64,000 nucleotides of DNA from Astropecten irregularis (taxonomy: Eukaryota > Echinodermata > Asteroidea > Paxillosida > Astropectinidae): NCBI GenBank assembly GCA_963971285.1, contig OZ020247.1:13722614-13786613 (forward strand), read 5' to 3'. The notes under the pieces were generated by a model, which had not been told where the DNA came from, did no database searches, and saw nothing but the letters and a program-made list of their open reading frames with translations. This document shows positions 9,573 through 23,459 of this stretch, piece by piece. The stretch's first letter is position 1; each line of letters begins with the position of its first letter. The position numbers and the translations under genes are program-made.

Positions 9573-9586
9573 CACGTCATAACGTG
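9573..9586. other. Inverted repeat CACGT-cata-ACGTG
   Basis: Two 5 bp arms flank a 4 bp spacer in type A and A' monomers. In type B the right arm is changed to ACATG, and type C has lost both arms. It sits about 65 bp from the monomer start. Confidence 0.8.
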
Positions 9587-9728
9587 ATTTGTAAAACATT
9601 GCAGATTTCGCTAAGCAGGGCGACTTCAGGTTCAAAAATTCAGATGTATGATCTACACTGAAAATAAAAAGACACGTGTAATTTTGTTTTACCTGAATTT
9701 TCCCAAGAAATGAGCAGGCAGTTTTCAA

Positions 9729-9947
9729 AGATCGTGTTCAAAATATAGGATTAGACTGCGTGCTGCCATATATAATACACATACAGTGTAAACCGGTATT
9801 GCATGTTTTGTAAAACATTGCAGATTTCGCTATGCAGGGCGACTTCAGGGTCAAAAATTCAGTTTTATGATCTAGACTGAAAATAAAAAGACACGTGTAA
9901 TTTTGTTTTTCCTGAATTTGCCCCAGAAATGAGCAGCCAGATGTCAA
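9729..9947 (+). repeat. Representative S monomer, 219 bp, type C with pre-L 3' half
   Basis: Type C has GGATTAGACTGCGTGCTGCC and GTAAACCGGTATTGCATG in its left half, so the 12 bp palindrome and the CACGT/ACGTG pair are lost. This copy carries the pre-L 3' half: GATCTAGACTG where other monomers have GATCTACACTG, CCTGAATTTGCCCCAG, and GAGCAGCCAGATGTCAA where others have GAGCAGGCAGATTTCAA or GCAGTTTTCAA. That 3' end occurs only directly before an L unit in this window. Type C left halves also occur with ordinary 3' halves, for example 8852-9070. Confidence 0.93.
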
Positions 9948-11910
9948 AGATCGTGTTCAAAATATCGGATTTGAAAAATTCTCATGCGCTTTAACAATGG
10001 TCCCATGCACAAACCTATGCACGAAGGTGTGAACTAGACCGAATCTTACTGACTATGACAAACATAATCCAGGACCATTTCATGTCACAACTCATTTTTG
10101 TCCACGCAGGCTCTACGGGCTTGCCTATAAGCGTGGCATGAGCCAGTCGTCTGGCATAGTCAGTGACATATGGTCAAGCTCCCCGCCTTCGTAATATGGT
10201 TTGTACATGGGCTCATTGCTAAAGCGCGTTAGGATTTTTTTTTAGGGGAGGGTTTCGCTACGCAGGGCTGTTTCAGTTTCAAAAATTCAGATCTATGATC
10301 TACACTGAAAATAAAAAGACAAGTGTAATTTTGTTTTTCCTGAGTTTGACCCAGAAAATGAGCAGGCAGATTTCAAAGATCGTGTTCAAATATAGGATTG
10401 GACAGCGCGCTGTTATATTATGATACACATACAGTGTAGAACGTCATAACATGATATATAAATCATTACAGATTTCGCTATGCAGGGCGACTTCATGTTC
10501 AAAAATTCAGATATATGATCTGCACTGAAAATAAAAAGACACGTGTAATTTTGTTTTTCCTGAGTTTGACCCAGAAATGAGCAGGCAGATTTCAAAGATC
10601 GTGTTCAAAATATAGGATTGGACAGCGCGCTGTCATATATAATACACATAGAGTGTAGCACGTCATAACGTGATTTGTAAAACATTGCATATTTCGCTAA
10701 GCAGGGCGACTTCAGGTTCAAAAATTCAGATGTATGATCTACACTGAAAATAAAAAGACACGTGTAATTTTGTTTTACCTGAATTTTCCCCAGAAATGAG
10801 CAGGCAGTTTTCAAAGATCGTGTTCAAAATATAGGATTAGACTGCGTGCTGCCATATATAATACACAAACAGTGTAAACCGGTATTGCATGTTTTGTAAA
10901 ACATTGCAGATTTCGCTAAGCAGGGCGACTTCAGGTTCAAAAATTCAGATATATGATCTACACTGAAAATAAAAAGACACGTGTAATTTTGCTTTTCCTG
11001 AGTTTGACCCAGAAATGAGCAGGCAGATTTCAAAGATCGTGTTCAAAATATAGGATTGGACAGCGCGCTGTTATATTATGATACACATACAGTGTAGCAC
11101 GTCATAACATGATATATAAATCATTACAGATTTCGCTATGCAGGGCGACTTCAGGGTCAAAAATTCAGATCTATGATCTACACTGAAAATAAAAAGACAC
11201 GTGTAATTTTGTTTTTCCCGAGTTTGCCCCAGAAATGAGCAGGCAGATTTCAAAGATCGTGTTCAAAATATAGGATTGGACAGCACGCTGTCATATATAA
11301 TACACATACAGTGTAGCACGTCATAACGTGATTTGTAAAACATTGCAGATTTCGCTAAGCAGGGCGACTTCAGGTTCAAAAATTCAGATCTATGATCTAC
11401 ACTGAAAATAAAAAGACACGTGTAATTTTGTTTTTCCTGAGTCAGACCCAGAAATGAGCAGGCAGATTTCAAAGATCGTGCTCAAAATATAGGATTGGAC
11501 AGCGCGCTGTCATATATAATACACATACAGTGTAGCACGTCATAACGTGATTTGTAAAACATTGCAGATTTCGCTAAGCAGGGCGACTTCAGGTTCAAAA
11601 ATTCAGATGTATGATCTACACTGAAAATAAAAAGACACGTGTAATTTTGTTTTACCTGAATTTTCCCAAGAAATGAGCAGGCAGTTTTCAAAGATCGTGT
11701 TCAAAATATAGGATTAGACTGCGTGCTGCCATATATAATACACATACAGTGTAAACCGGTATTGCATGTTTTGTAAAACATTGCAGATTTCGCTATGCAG
11801 GGCGACTTCAGGGTCAAAAATTCAGTTTTATGATCTAGACTGAAAATAAAAAGACACGTGTAATTTTGTTTTTCCTGAATTTGCCCCAGAAATGAGCAGC
11901 CAGATGTCAA
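9948..11910 (+). repeat. 1963 bp higher-order repeat, tandem copy 2
   Basis: L ends 10376; S units end 10595, 10814, 11033, 11253, 11472, 11691 and 11910. T at 9980 (AAAAATTCTCATG) starts the version carried by copies 2-6. Confidence 0.95.
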
Positions 11911-13873
11911 AGATCGTGTTCAAAATATCGGATTTGAAAAATTCTCATGCGCTTTAACAATGGTCCCATGCACAAACCTATGCACGAAGGTGTGAACTAG
12001 ACCGAATCTTACTGACTATGACAAACATAATCCAGGACCATTTCATGTCACAACTCATTTTTGTCCACGCAGGCTCTACGGGCTTGCCTATAAGCGTGGC
12101 ATGAGCCAGTCGTCTGGCATAGTCAGTGACATATGGTCAAGCTCCCCGCCTTCGTAATATGGTTTGTACATGGGCTCATTGCTAAAGCGCGTTAGGATTT
12201 TTTTTTAGGGGAGGGTTTCGCTACGCAGGGCTGTTTCAGTTTCAAAAATTCAGATCTATGATCTACACTGAAAATAAAAAGACAAGTGTAATTTTGTTTT
12301 TCCTGAGTTTGACCCAGAAAATGAGCAGGCAGATTTCAAAGATCGTGTTCAAATATAGGATTGGACAGCGCGCTGTTATATTATGATACACATACAGTGT
12401 AGAACGTCATAACATGATATATAAATCATTACAGATTTCGCTATGCAGGGCGACTTCATGTTCAAAAATTCAGATATATGATCTGCACTGAAAATAAAAA
12501 GACACGTGTAATTTTGTTTTTCCTGAGTTTGACCCAGAAATGAGCAGGCAGATTTCAAAGATCGTGTTCAAAATATAGGATTGGACAGCGCGCTGTCATA
12601 TATAATACACATAGAGTGTAGCACGTCATAACGTGATTTGTAAAACATTGCATATTTCGCTAAGCAGGGCGACTTCAGGTTCAAAAATTCAGATGTATGA
12701 TCTACACTGAAAATAAAAAGACACGTGTAATTTTGTTTTACCTGAATTTTCCCCAGAAATGAGCAGGCAGTTTTCAAAGATCGTGTTCAAAATATAGGAT
12801 TAGACTGCGTGCTGCCATATATAATACACAAACAGTGTAAACCGGTATTGCATGTTTTGTAAAACATTGCAGATTTCGCTAAGCAGGGCGACTTCAGGTT
12901 CAAAAATTCAGATATATGATCTACACTGAAAATAAAAAGACACGTGTAATTTTGCTTTTCCTGAGTTTGACCCAGAAATGAGCAGGCAGATTTCAAAGAT
13001 CGTGTTCAAAATATAGGATTGGACAGCGCGCTGTTATATTATGATACACATACAGTGTAGCACGTCATAACATGATATATAAATCATTACAGATTTCGCT
13101 ATGCAGGGTGACTTCAGGGTCAAAAATTCAGATCTATGATCTACACTGAAAATAAAAAGACACGTGTAATTTTGTTTTTCCCGAGTTTGCCCCAGAAATG
13201 AGCAGGCAGATTTCAAAGATCGTGTTCAAAATATAGGATTGGACAGCACGCTGTCATATATAATACACATACAGTGTAGCACGTCATAACGTGATTTGTA
13301 AAACATTGCAGATTTCGCTAAGCAGGGCGACTTCAGGTTCAAAAATTCAGATCTATGATCTACACTGAAAATAAAAAGACACGTGTAATTTTGTTTTTCC
13401 TGAGTCAGACCCAGAAATGAGCAGGCAGATTTCAAAGATCGTGCTCAAAATATAGGATTGGACAGCGCGCTGTCATATATAATACACATACAGTGTAGCA
13501 CGTCATAACGTGATTTGTAAAACATTGCAGATTTCGCTAAGCAGGGCGACTTCAGGTTCAAAAATTCAGATGTATGATCTACACTGAAAATAAAAAGACA
13601 CGTGTAATTTTGTTTTACCTGAATTTTCCCAAGAAATGAGCAGGCAGTTTTCAAAGATCGTGTTCAAAATATAGGATTAGACTGCGTGCTGCCATATATA
13701 ATACACATACAGTGTAAACCGGTATTGCATGTTTTGTAAAACATTGCAGATTTCGCTATGCAGGGCGACTTCAGGGTCAAAAATTCAGTTTTATGATCTA
13801 GACTGAAAATAAAAAGACACGTGTAATTTTGTTTTTCCTGAATTTGCCCCAGAAATGAGCAGCCAGATGTCAA
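11911..13873 (+). repeat. 1963 bp higher-order repeat, tandem copy 3
   Basis: L ends 12339; S units end 12558, 12777, 12996, 13216, 13435, 13654 and 13873. I noticed one private base: T at 13109 (GCAGGGTGACT against GCAGGGCGACT), which can serve to tell this copy from its neighbours. Confidence 0.95.
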
Positions 13874-15836
13874 AGATCGTGTTCAAAATATCGGATTTGA
13901 AAAATTCTCATGCGCTTTAACAATGGTCCCATGCACAAACCTATGCACGAAGGTGTGAACTAGACCGAATCTTACTGACTATGACAAACATAATCCAGGA
14001 CCATTTCATGTCACAACTCATTTTTGTCCACGCAGGCTCTACGGGCTTGCCTATAAGCGTGGCATGAGCCAGTCGTCTGGCATAGTCAGTGACATATGGT
14101 CAAGCTCCCCGCCTTCGTAATATGGTTTGTACATGGGCTCATTGCTAAAGCGCGTTAGGATTTTTTTTTAGGGGAGGGTTTCGCTACGCAGGGCTGTTTC
14201 AGTTTCAAAAATTCAGATCTATGATCTACACTGAAAATAAAAAGACAAGTGTAATTTTGTTTTTCCTGAGTTTGACCCAGAAAATGAGCAGGCAGATTTC
14301 AAAGATCGTGTTCAAATATAGGATTGGACAGCGCGCTGTTATATTATGATACACATACAGTGTAGAACGTCATAACATGATATATAAATCATTACAGATT
14401 TCGCTATGCAGGGCGACTTCATGTTCAAAAATTCAGATATATGATCTGCACTGAAAATAAAAAGACACGTGTAATTTTGTTTTTCCTGAGTTTGACCCAG
14501 AAATGAGCAGGCAGATTTCAAAGATCGTGTTCAAAATATAGGATTGGACAGCGCGCTGTCATATATAATACACATAGAGTGTAGCACGTCATAACGTGAT
14601 TTGTAAAACATTGCATATTTCGCTAAGCAGGGCGACTTCAGGTTCAAAAATTCAGATGTATGATCTACACTGAAAATAAAAAGACACGTGTAATTTTGTT
14701 TTACCTGAATTTTCCCCAGAAATGAGCAGGCAGTTTTCAAAGATCGTGTTCAAAATATAGGATTAGACTGCGTGCTGCCATATATAATACACAAACAGTG
14801 TAAACCGGTATTGCATGTTTTGTAAAACATTGCAGATTTCGCTAAGCAGGGCGACTTCAGGTTCAAAAATTCAGATATATGATCTACACTGAAAATAAAA
14901 AGACACGTGTAATTTTGCTTTTCCTGAGTTTGACCCAGAAATGAGCAGGCAGATTTCAAAGATCGTGTTCAAAATATAGGATTGGACAGCGCGCTGTTAT
15001 ATTATGATACACATACAGTGTAGCACGTCATAACATGATATATAAATCATTACAGATTTCGCTATGCAGGGCGACTTCAGGGTCAAAAATTCAGATCTAT
15101 GATCTACACTGAAAATAAAAAGACACGTGTAATTTTGTTTTTCCCGAGTTTGCCCCAGAAATGAGCAGGCAGATTTCAAAGATCGTGTTCAAAATATAGG
15201 ATTGGACAGCACGCTGTCATATATAATACACATACAGTGTAGCACGTCATAACGTGATTTGTAAAACATTGCAGATTTCGCTAAGCAGGGCGACTTCAGG
15301 TTCAAAAATTCAGATCTATGATCTACACTGAAAATAAAAAGACACGTGTAATTTTGTTTTTCCTGAGTCAGACCCAGAAATGAGCAGGCAGATTTCAAAG
15401 ATCGTGCTCAAAATATAGGATTGGACAGCGCGCTGTCATATATAATACACATACAGTGTAGCACGTCATAACGTGATTTGTAAAACATTGCAGATTTCGC
15501 TAAGCAGGGCGACTTCAGGTTCAAAAATTCAGATGTATGATCTACACTGAAAATAAAAAGACACGTGTAATTTTGTTTTACCTGAATTTTCCCAAGAAAT
15601 GAGCAGGCAGTTTTCAAAGATCGTGTTCAAAATATAGGATTAGACTGCGTGCTGCCATATATAATACACATACAGTGTAAACCGGTATTGCATGTTTTGT
15701 AAAACATTGCAGATTTCGCTATGCAGGGCGACTTCAGGGTCAAAAATTCAGTTTTATGATCTAGACTGAAAATAAAAAGACACGTGTAATTTTGTTTTTC
15801 CTGAATTTGCCCCAGAAATGAGCAGCCAGATGTCAA
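13874..15836 (+). repeat. 1963 bp higher-order repeat, tandem copy 4
   Basis: L ends 14302; S units end 14521, 14740, 14959, 15179, 15398, 15617 and 15836. I noticed no difference from copy 2. Confidence 0.95.
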
Positions 15837-17799
15837 AGATCGTGTTCAAAATATCGGATTTGAAAAATTCTCATGCGCTTTAACAATGGTCCCATGCACA
15901 AACCTATGCACGAAGGTGTGAACTAGACCGAATCTTACTGACTATGACAAACATAATCCAGGACCATTTCATGTCACAACTCATTTTTGTCCACGCAGGC
16001 TCTACGGGCTTGCCTATAAGCGTGGCATGAGCCAGTCGTCTGGCATAGTCAGTGACATATGGTCAAGCTCCCCGCCTTCGTAATATGGTTTGTACATGGG
16101 CTCATTGCTAAAGCGCGTTAGGATTTTTTTTTAGGGGAGGGTTTCGCTACGCAGGGCTGTTTCAGTTTCAAAAATTCAGATCTATGATCTACACTGAAAA
16201 TAAAAAGACAAGTGTAATTTTGTTTTTCCTGAGTTTGACCCAGAAAATGAGCAGGCAGATTTCAAAGATCGTGTTCAAATATAGGATTGGACAGCGCGCT
16301 GTTATATTATGATACACATACAGTGTAGAACGTCATAACATGATATATAAATCATTACAGATTTCGCTATGCAGGGCGACTTCATGTTCAAAAATTCAGA
16401 TATATGATCTGCACTGAAAATAAAAAGACACGTGTAATTTTGTTTTTCCTGAGTTTGACCCAGAAATGAGCAGGCAGATTTCAAAGATCGTGTTCAAAAT
16501 ATAGGATTGGACAGCGCGCTGTCATATATAATACACATAGAGTGTAGCACGTCATAACGTGATTTGTAAAACATTGCATATTTCGCTAAGCAGGGCGACT
16601 TCAGGTTCAAAAATTCAGATGTATGATCTACACTGAAAATAAAAAGACACGTGTAATTTTGTTTTACCTGAATTTTCCCCAGAAATGAGCAGGCAGTTTT
16701 CAAAGATCGTGTTCAAAATATAGGATTAGACTGCGTGCTGCCATATATAATACACAAACAGTGTAAACCGGTATTGCATGTTTTGTAAAACATTGCAGAT
16801 TTCGCTAAGCAGGGCGACTTCAGGTTCAAAAATTCAGATATATGATCTACACTGAAAATAAAAAGACACGTGTAATTTTGCTTTTCCTGAGTTTGACCCA
16901 GAAATGAGCAGGCAGATTTCAAAGATCGTGTTCAAAATATAGGATTGGACAGCGCGCTGTTATATTATGATACACATACAGTGTAGCACGTCATAACATG
17001 ATATATAAATCATTACAGATTTCGCTATGCAGGGCGACTTCAGGGTCAAAAATTCAGATCTATGATCTACACTGAAAATAAAAAGACACGTGTAATTTTG
17101 TTTTTCCCGAGTTTGCCCCAGAAATGAGCAGGCAGATTTCAAAGATCGTGTTCAAAATATAGGATTGGACAGCACGCTGTCATATATAATACACATACAG
17201 TGTAGCACGTCATAACGTGATTTGTAAAACATTGCAGATTTCGCTAAGCAGGGCGACTTCAGGTTCAAAAATTCAGATCTATGATCTACACTGAAAATAA
17301 AAAGACACGTGTAATTTTGTTTTTCCTGAGTCAGACCCAGAAATGAGCAGGCAGATTTCAAAGATCGTGCTCAAAATATAGGATTGGACAGCGCGCTGTC
17401 ATATATAATACACATACAGTGTAGCACGTCATAACGTGATTTGTAAAACATTGCAGATTTCGCTAAGCAGGGCGACTTCAGGTTCAAAAATTCAGATGTA
17501 TGATCTACACTGAAAATAAAAAGACACGTGTAATTTTGTTTTACCTGAATTTTCCCAAGAAATGAGCAGGCAGTTTTCAAAGATCGTGTTCAAAATATAG
17601 GATTAGACTGCGTGCTGCCATATATAATACACATACAGTGTAAACCGGTATTGCATGTTTTGTAAAACATTGCAGATTTCGCTATGCAGGGCGACTTCAG
17701 GGTCAAAAATTCAGTTTTATGATCTAGACTGAAAATAAAAAGACACGTGTAATTTTGTTTTTCCTGAATTTGCCCCAGAAATGAGCAGCCAGATGTCAA
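15837..17799 (+). repeat. 1963 bp higher-order repeat, tandem copy 5
   Basis: L ends 16265; S units end 16484, 16703, 16922, 17142, 17361, 17580 and 17799. I noticed no difference from copy 2. Confidence 0.95.
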
Positions 17800-19762
17800 A
17801 GATCGTGTTCAAAATATCGGATTTGAAAAATTCTCATGCGCTTTAACAATGGTCCCATGCACAAACCTATGCACGAAGGTGTGAACTAGACCGAATCTTA
17901 CTGACTATGACAAACATAATCCAGGACCATTTCATGTCACAACTCATTTTTGTCCACGCAGGCTCTACGGGCTTGCCTATAAGCGTGGCATGAGCCAGTC
18001 GTCTGGCATAGTCAGTGACATATGGTCAAGCTCCCCGCCTTCGTAATATGGTTTGTACATGGGCTCATTGCTAAAGCGCGTTAGGATTTTTTTTTAGGGG
18101 AGGGTTTCGCTACGCAGGGCTGTTTCAGTTTCAAAAATTCAGATCTATGATCTACACTGAAAATAAAAAGACAAGTGTAATTTTGTTTTTCCTGAGTTTG
18201 ACCCAGAAAATGAGCAGGCAGATTTCAAAGATCGTGTTCAAATATAGGATTGGACAGCGCGCTGTTATATTATGATACACATACAGTGTAGAACGTCATA
18301 ACATGATATATAAATCATTACAGATTTCGCTATGCAGGGCGACTTCATGTTCAAAAATTCAGATATATGATCTGCACTGAAAATAAAAAGACACGTGTAA
18401 TTTTGTTTTTCCTGAGTTTGACCCAGAAATGAGCAGGCAGATTTCAAAGATCGTGTTCAAAATATAGGATTGGACAGCGCGCTGTCATATATAATACACA
18501 TAGAGTGTAGCACGTCATAACGTGATTTGTAAAACATTGCATATTTCGCTAAGCAGGGCGACTTCAGGTTCAAAAATTCAGATGTATGATCTACACTGAA
18601 AATAAAAAGACACGTGTAATTTTGTTTTACCTGAATTTTCCCCAGAAATGAGCAGGCAGTTTTCAAAGATCGTGTTCAAAATATAGGATTAGACTGCGTG
18701 CTGCCATATATAATACACAAACAGTGTAAACCGGTATTGCATGTTTTGTAAAACATTGCAGATTTCGCTAAGCAGGGCGACTTCAGGTTCAAAAATTCAG
18801 ATATATGATCTACACTGAAAATAAAAAGACACGTGTAATTTTGCTTTTCCTGAGTTTGACCCAGAAATGAGCAGGCAGATTTCAAAGATCGTGTTCAAAA
18901 TATAGGATTGGACAGCGCGCTGTTATATTATGATACACATACAGTGTAGCACGTCATAACATGATATATAAATCATTACAGATTTCGCTATGCAGGGCGA
19001 CTTCAGGGTCAAAAATTCAGATCTATGATCTACACTGAAAATAAAAAGACACGTGTAATTTTGTTTTTCCCGAGTTTGCCCCAGAAATGAGCAGGCAGAT
19101 TTCAAAGATCGTGTTCAAAATATAGGATTGGACAGCACGCTGTCATATATAATACACATACAGTGTAGCACGTCATAACGTGATTTGTAAAACATTGCAG
19201 ATTTCGCTAAGCAGGGCGACTTCAGGTTCAAAAATTCAGATCTATGATCTACACTGAAAATAAAAAGACACGTGTAATTTTGTTTTTCCTGAGTCAGACC
19301 CAGAAATGAGCAGGCAGATTTCAAAGATCGTGCTCAAAATATAGGATTGGACAGCGCGCTGTCATATATAATACACATACAGTGTAGCACGTCATAACGT
19401 GATTTGTAAAACATTGCAGATTTCGCTAAGCAGGGCGACTTCAGGTTCAAAAATTCAGATGTATGATCTACACTGAAAATAAAAAGACACGTGTAATTTT
19501 GTTTTACCTGAATTTTCCCAAGAAATGAGCAGGCAGTTTTCAAAGATCGTGTTCAAAATATAGGATTAGACTGCGTGCTGCCATATATAATACACATACA
19601 GTGTAAACCGGTATTGCATGTTTTGTAAAACATTGCAGATTTCGCTATGCAGGGCGACTTCAGGGTCAAAAATTCAGTTTTATGATCTAGACTGAAAATA
19701 AAAAGACACGTGTAATTTTGTTTTTCCTGAATTTGCCCCAGAAATGAGCAGCCAGATGTCAA
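17800..19762 (+). repeat. 1963 bp higher-order repeat, tandem copy 6
   Basis: L ends 18228; S units end 18447, 18666, 18885, 19105, 19324, 19543 and 19762. The following L is class alpha, so the tandem run stops exactly at an L boundary. Confidence 0.95.
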
Positions 19763-21287
19763 AGATCGTGTTCAAAATATCGGATTTGAAAAATTCTCAT
19801 GCGCTTTAACAATGGTCCCATGCACAAACCTATGCACGAAGGTGTGAACTAGACCGAATCTTACTGACTATGACAAACATAATCCAGGACCATTTCATGT
19901 CACAACTCATTTTTGTCCACGCAGGCTCTACGGGCTTGCCTATAAGCGTGGCATGAGCCAGTCGTCTGGCATAGTCAGTGACATATGGTCAAGCTCCCCG
20001 CCTTCGTAATATGGTTTGTACATGGGCTCATTGCTAAAGCGCGTTAGGATTGGTATTTTAGAGGAGGGTTTCGCTACGCAGGGCTGTTTCAGTTTAAAAA
20101 ATTCAGATCTATGATCTACACTGAAAATAAAAAGACACGTGTAATTTTGTTTTTCCTGAGTTTGACCCAGAAAATGAGCAGGCAGATTTCAAAGATCGTG
20201 TTCAAAATATAGGATTGGACAGCGCGCTGTCATATATAATACACATACAGTGTAGCACGTCATAACGTGATTTGTAAAACATTGCATATTTCGCTAAGAA
20301 GGGCGACTTCAGGTTCAAAAATTCAGATGTATGATCTACACTGAAAATAAAAAGACACGTGTAATTTTGTTTTACCTGAATTTTCCCCAGAAATGAGCAG
20401 GCAGTTTTCAAAGATCGTGTTCAAAATATAGGATTAGACTGCGTGCTGCCATATATAATACACATACAGTGTAAACCGGTATTGAATGTTTTGTTAAACA
20501 TTGCAGATTTTGCTAAGCAGGGCGACTTCAGGTTCAAAAATTCAGATCTGTGATCTACACTGAAAATAAAAAGACACGTGTAATTTTGTTTTTCCTGAGT
20601 TTGACCCAGAAATGAGCAGGCAGATTTCAAAGATCGTGTTCAAAATATAGGATTGGACAGCGCGCTGTTATATTATGATACACATACAGTGTAGCACGTC
20701 ATAACATGATATATAAATCATTACAGATTTCGCTAAGCAGGGCGACTTCAGGGTCAAAAATTCAGATCTATGATCTACACTAAAAATAAAAATACACGTG
20801 TAATTTTGTTTTTCCTAAGTTTGACCCAGAAATGAGCAGGCATATTTCAAAGATCATGTTCAAAATATAGCATTGGACAGCGCGCTGTCATATATAATAC
20901 ACAAACAGTGTAGCACGTCATAACGTGATTTGTAAAACATTGCAGATTTCGCTAAGCAGGGCGACTTCAGGTTCAAAATTTAGATGTATGATCTGCACTG
21001 AAAATAAAAAGACACGTGTAATTTTGTTTTACCTGAATTTTCCCAAGAAATGAGCAGGCAGTTTTCAAAGATCGTGTTCAAAATATAGGATTAGACTGCG
21101 TGCTGCCATATATAATACACATACAGTGTAAACCGGTATTGCATGTTTTGTAAAACATTGCATATTTCGCTATGCAGGGCGACTTCAGGGTCAAAAATTC
21201 AGATCTATGATCTAGACTGAAAATAAAAAGACACGTGTAATTTTGTTTTTCCTGAATTTGCCCCAGAAATGAGCAGCCAGATGTCAA
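19763..21287 (+). repeat. L+5S unit, 1525 bp
   Basis: L (class alpha, 430 bp with the added A) ends 20192; S units end 20411, 20630, 20850, 21068 and 21287. The S ending 21068 is 218 bp because of a one-base loss in TTCAAAATTTAGATG. Confidence 0.9.
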
Positions 21288-22591
21288 AGATCGTGTTCAA
21301 AATATAGGATTTGAAAAATCCTCATGCGCTTTAACAATGGTCCCATGCACAAACCTATGCACGAAGGTGTGAACTAGACCGAATGTTACTGACTATGACA
21401 AACATAATCCAGGACCATTTCATGTCACAACTCATTTTTGTCCACGCAGGCTCTACGGGCTTGCCTATAAGCGTGGCATGAGCCAGTCGTCTGGCATAGT
21501 CAGTGACATATGGTCAAGCTCCCCGCCTTCGTAATATGGTTTGTACATGGGCTCATTGCTAAAGCGCGTTAGGATTGGTATTTTAGAGGAGGGTTTCGCT
21601 ACGCAGGGCTGTTTCAGTTTAAAAAATTCAGATCTATGATCTACACTGAAAATAAAAAGACACGTGTAATTTTGTTTTTCCTGAGTTTGACCCAGAAAAT
21701 GAGCAGGCAGATTTCAAAGATCGTGTTCAAAATATAGGATTGGACAGCGCGCTGTCATATATAATACACATACAGTGTAGCACGTCATAACGTGATTTGT
21801 AAAACATTGCATATTTCGCTAAGCAGGGCGACTTCAGGTTCAAAAATTCAGATGTATGATCTACACTGAAAATAAAAAGACACGTGTAATTTTGTTTTAC
21901 CTGAATTTTCGCCAGAAATGAGCAGGCAGTTTTCAAAGATCGTGTTCAAAATATAGGATTAGACTGCGTGCTGCCATATATAATACACATACAGTGTAAA
22001 CCGGTATTGCATGTTTTGTTAAACATTGCAGATTTTGCTAAGCAAGGCGACTTCAGGTTCAAAAGTTCAGATCTATGATCTACACTGAAAATAAAAAGAC
22101 ACGTGTAATTTTGTTTTTCCTGAGTTTGACCCAGAAATGAGCAGGCAGATTTCAAAGATCGTGTTCAAAATATAGGATTGGACAGCGCGCTGTATCATAA
22201 TACACATACAGTGTAGCACGTCATAACGTGATTTGTAAAACATTGCAGATTTCGCTATGCAGGGCGACTTCAGGTTCAAAAATTCAGATGTATGATCTAC
22301 ACTGAAAATAAAAAGACACGTGTAATTTTGTTTTACCTGAATTTTCCCCAGAAATGAGCAGGCAGTTTTCAAAGATCGTGTTCAAAATATAGGATTAGAC
22401 TGCGTGCTGCCATATATAATACACATACAGTGTAAACCGGTATTGCATGTTTTGTAAAACATTGCAGATTTCGCTATGCAGGGCGACTTCAGGGTCAAAA
22501 ATTCAGATCTATGATCTAGACTGAAAATAAAAAGACACGTGTAATTTTGTTTTTCCTGAATTTGCCCCAGAAATGAGCAGCCAGATGTCAA
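21288..22591 (+). repeat. L+4S unit, 1304 bp
   Basis: L ends 21717; S units end 21936, 22155, 22372 and 22591. It resembles 19763-21287 with one monomer fewer. The S ending 22372 is 217 bp (GCGCTGTATCATAATACAC), and the change of phase lets a minus-strand frame run 99 codons (22073-22372) across a monomer border. Confidence 0.88.
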
Positions 22592-23459
22592 AGATCGTGT
22601 TCAAAATATAGGATTTGAAAAATCCTCATGCGCTTTAACAATGGTCCCATGCACAAACCTATGCACGAAGGTGTGAACTAGACCGAATCTTACTGACTAT
22701 GACAAACATAATCCAGGACCATTTCATGTCACAACTCATTTTTGTCCACGCAGGCTCTACGGGCTTGCCTATAAGCGTGGCATGAGCCAGTCGTCTGGCA
22801 TAGTCAGTGACATATGGTCAAGCTCCCCGCCTTCGTAATATGGTTTGTACATGGGCTCATTGCTAAAGCGCGTTAGGATTGGTATTTTAGAGGAGGGTTT
22901 CGCTACGCAGGGCTGTTTCAGTTTAAAAAATTTAGATCTATGATCTACACTGAAAATAAAAAGACACGTGTAATTTTGTTTTACCTGAATTTTCCCCAGA
23001 AATGAGCAGGCAGTTTTCAAAGATCGTGTTCAAAATATAGGATTGGACAGCGCGCTGTTATATTATGATACACATACAGTGTAGCACGTCATAACGTGAT
23101 TTGTAAAACATTGCATATTTCGCTAAGCAGGGCGACTTCAGGTTCAAAAATTCAGATGTATGATCTACACTGAAAATAAAAAGACACGTGTAATTTTGTT
23201 TTACCTGAATTTTCCCCAGAAATGAGCAGGCAGTTTTCAAAGATCGTGTTCAAAATATAGGATTAGACTGCGTGCTGCCATATATAATACACATACAGTG
23301 TAAACCGGTATTGCATGTTTTGTAAAACATTGCAGATTTCGCTATGCAGGGCGACTTCAGGGTCAAAAATTCAGATCTATGATCTAGACTGAAAATAAAA
23401 AGACACGTGTAATTTTGTTTTTCCTGAATTTGCCCCAGAAATGAGCAGCCAGATGTCAA
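22592..23459 (+). repeat. 868 bp L+2S unit, near-copy of the window start
   Basis: L ends 23020; S units end 23240 and 23459. Positions 22690-23459 correspond to 1-770. Both L copies share the rare AAAAAATTTAGATCT, where other class alpha L units have AAAAAATTCAGATCT. Confidence 0.92.

Larger units (their letters stand above)
7985..9947 (+). repeat. 1963 bp higher-order repeat, tandem copy 1 (L+7S)
   Basis: L ends 8413; S units end 8632, 8851, 9070, 9290, 9509, 9728 and 9947. Copy 1 has C at 8017 (AAAAATCCTCATG), shared with older L units, where copies 2-6 have T. A marker of this family is ATCGTGCTCAAAAT (C in place of T) after the monomer ending 9509. Confidence 0.95.

Noticed and set aside
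22073..22372. 99-codon minus-strand frame as a gene
   Set aside because: It arises from a small deletion in the monomer ending 22372 that shifts the frame past the usual stop.
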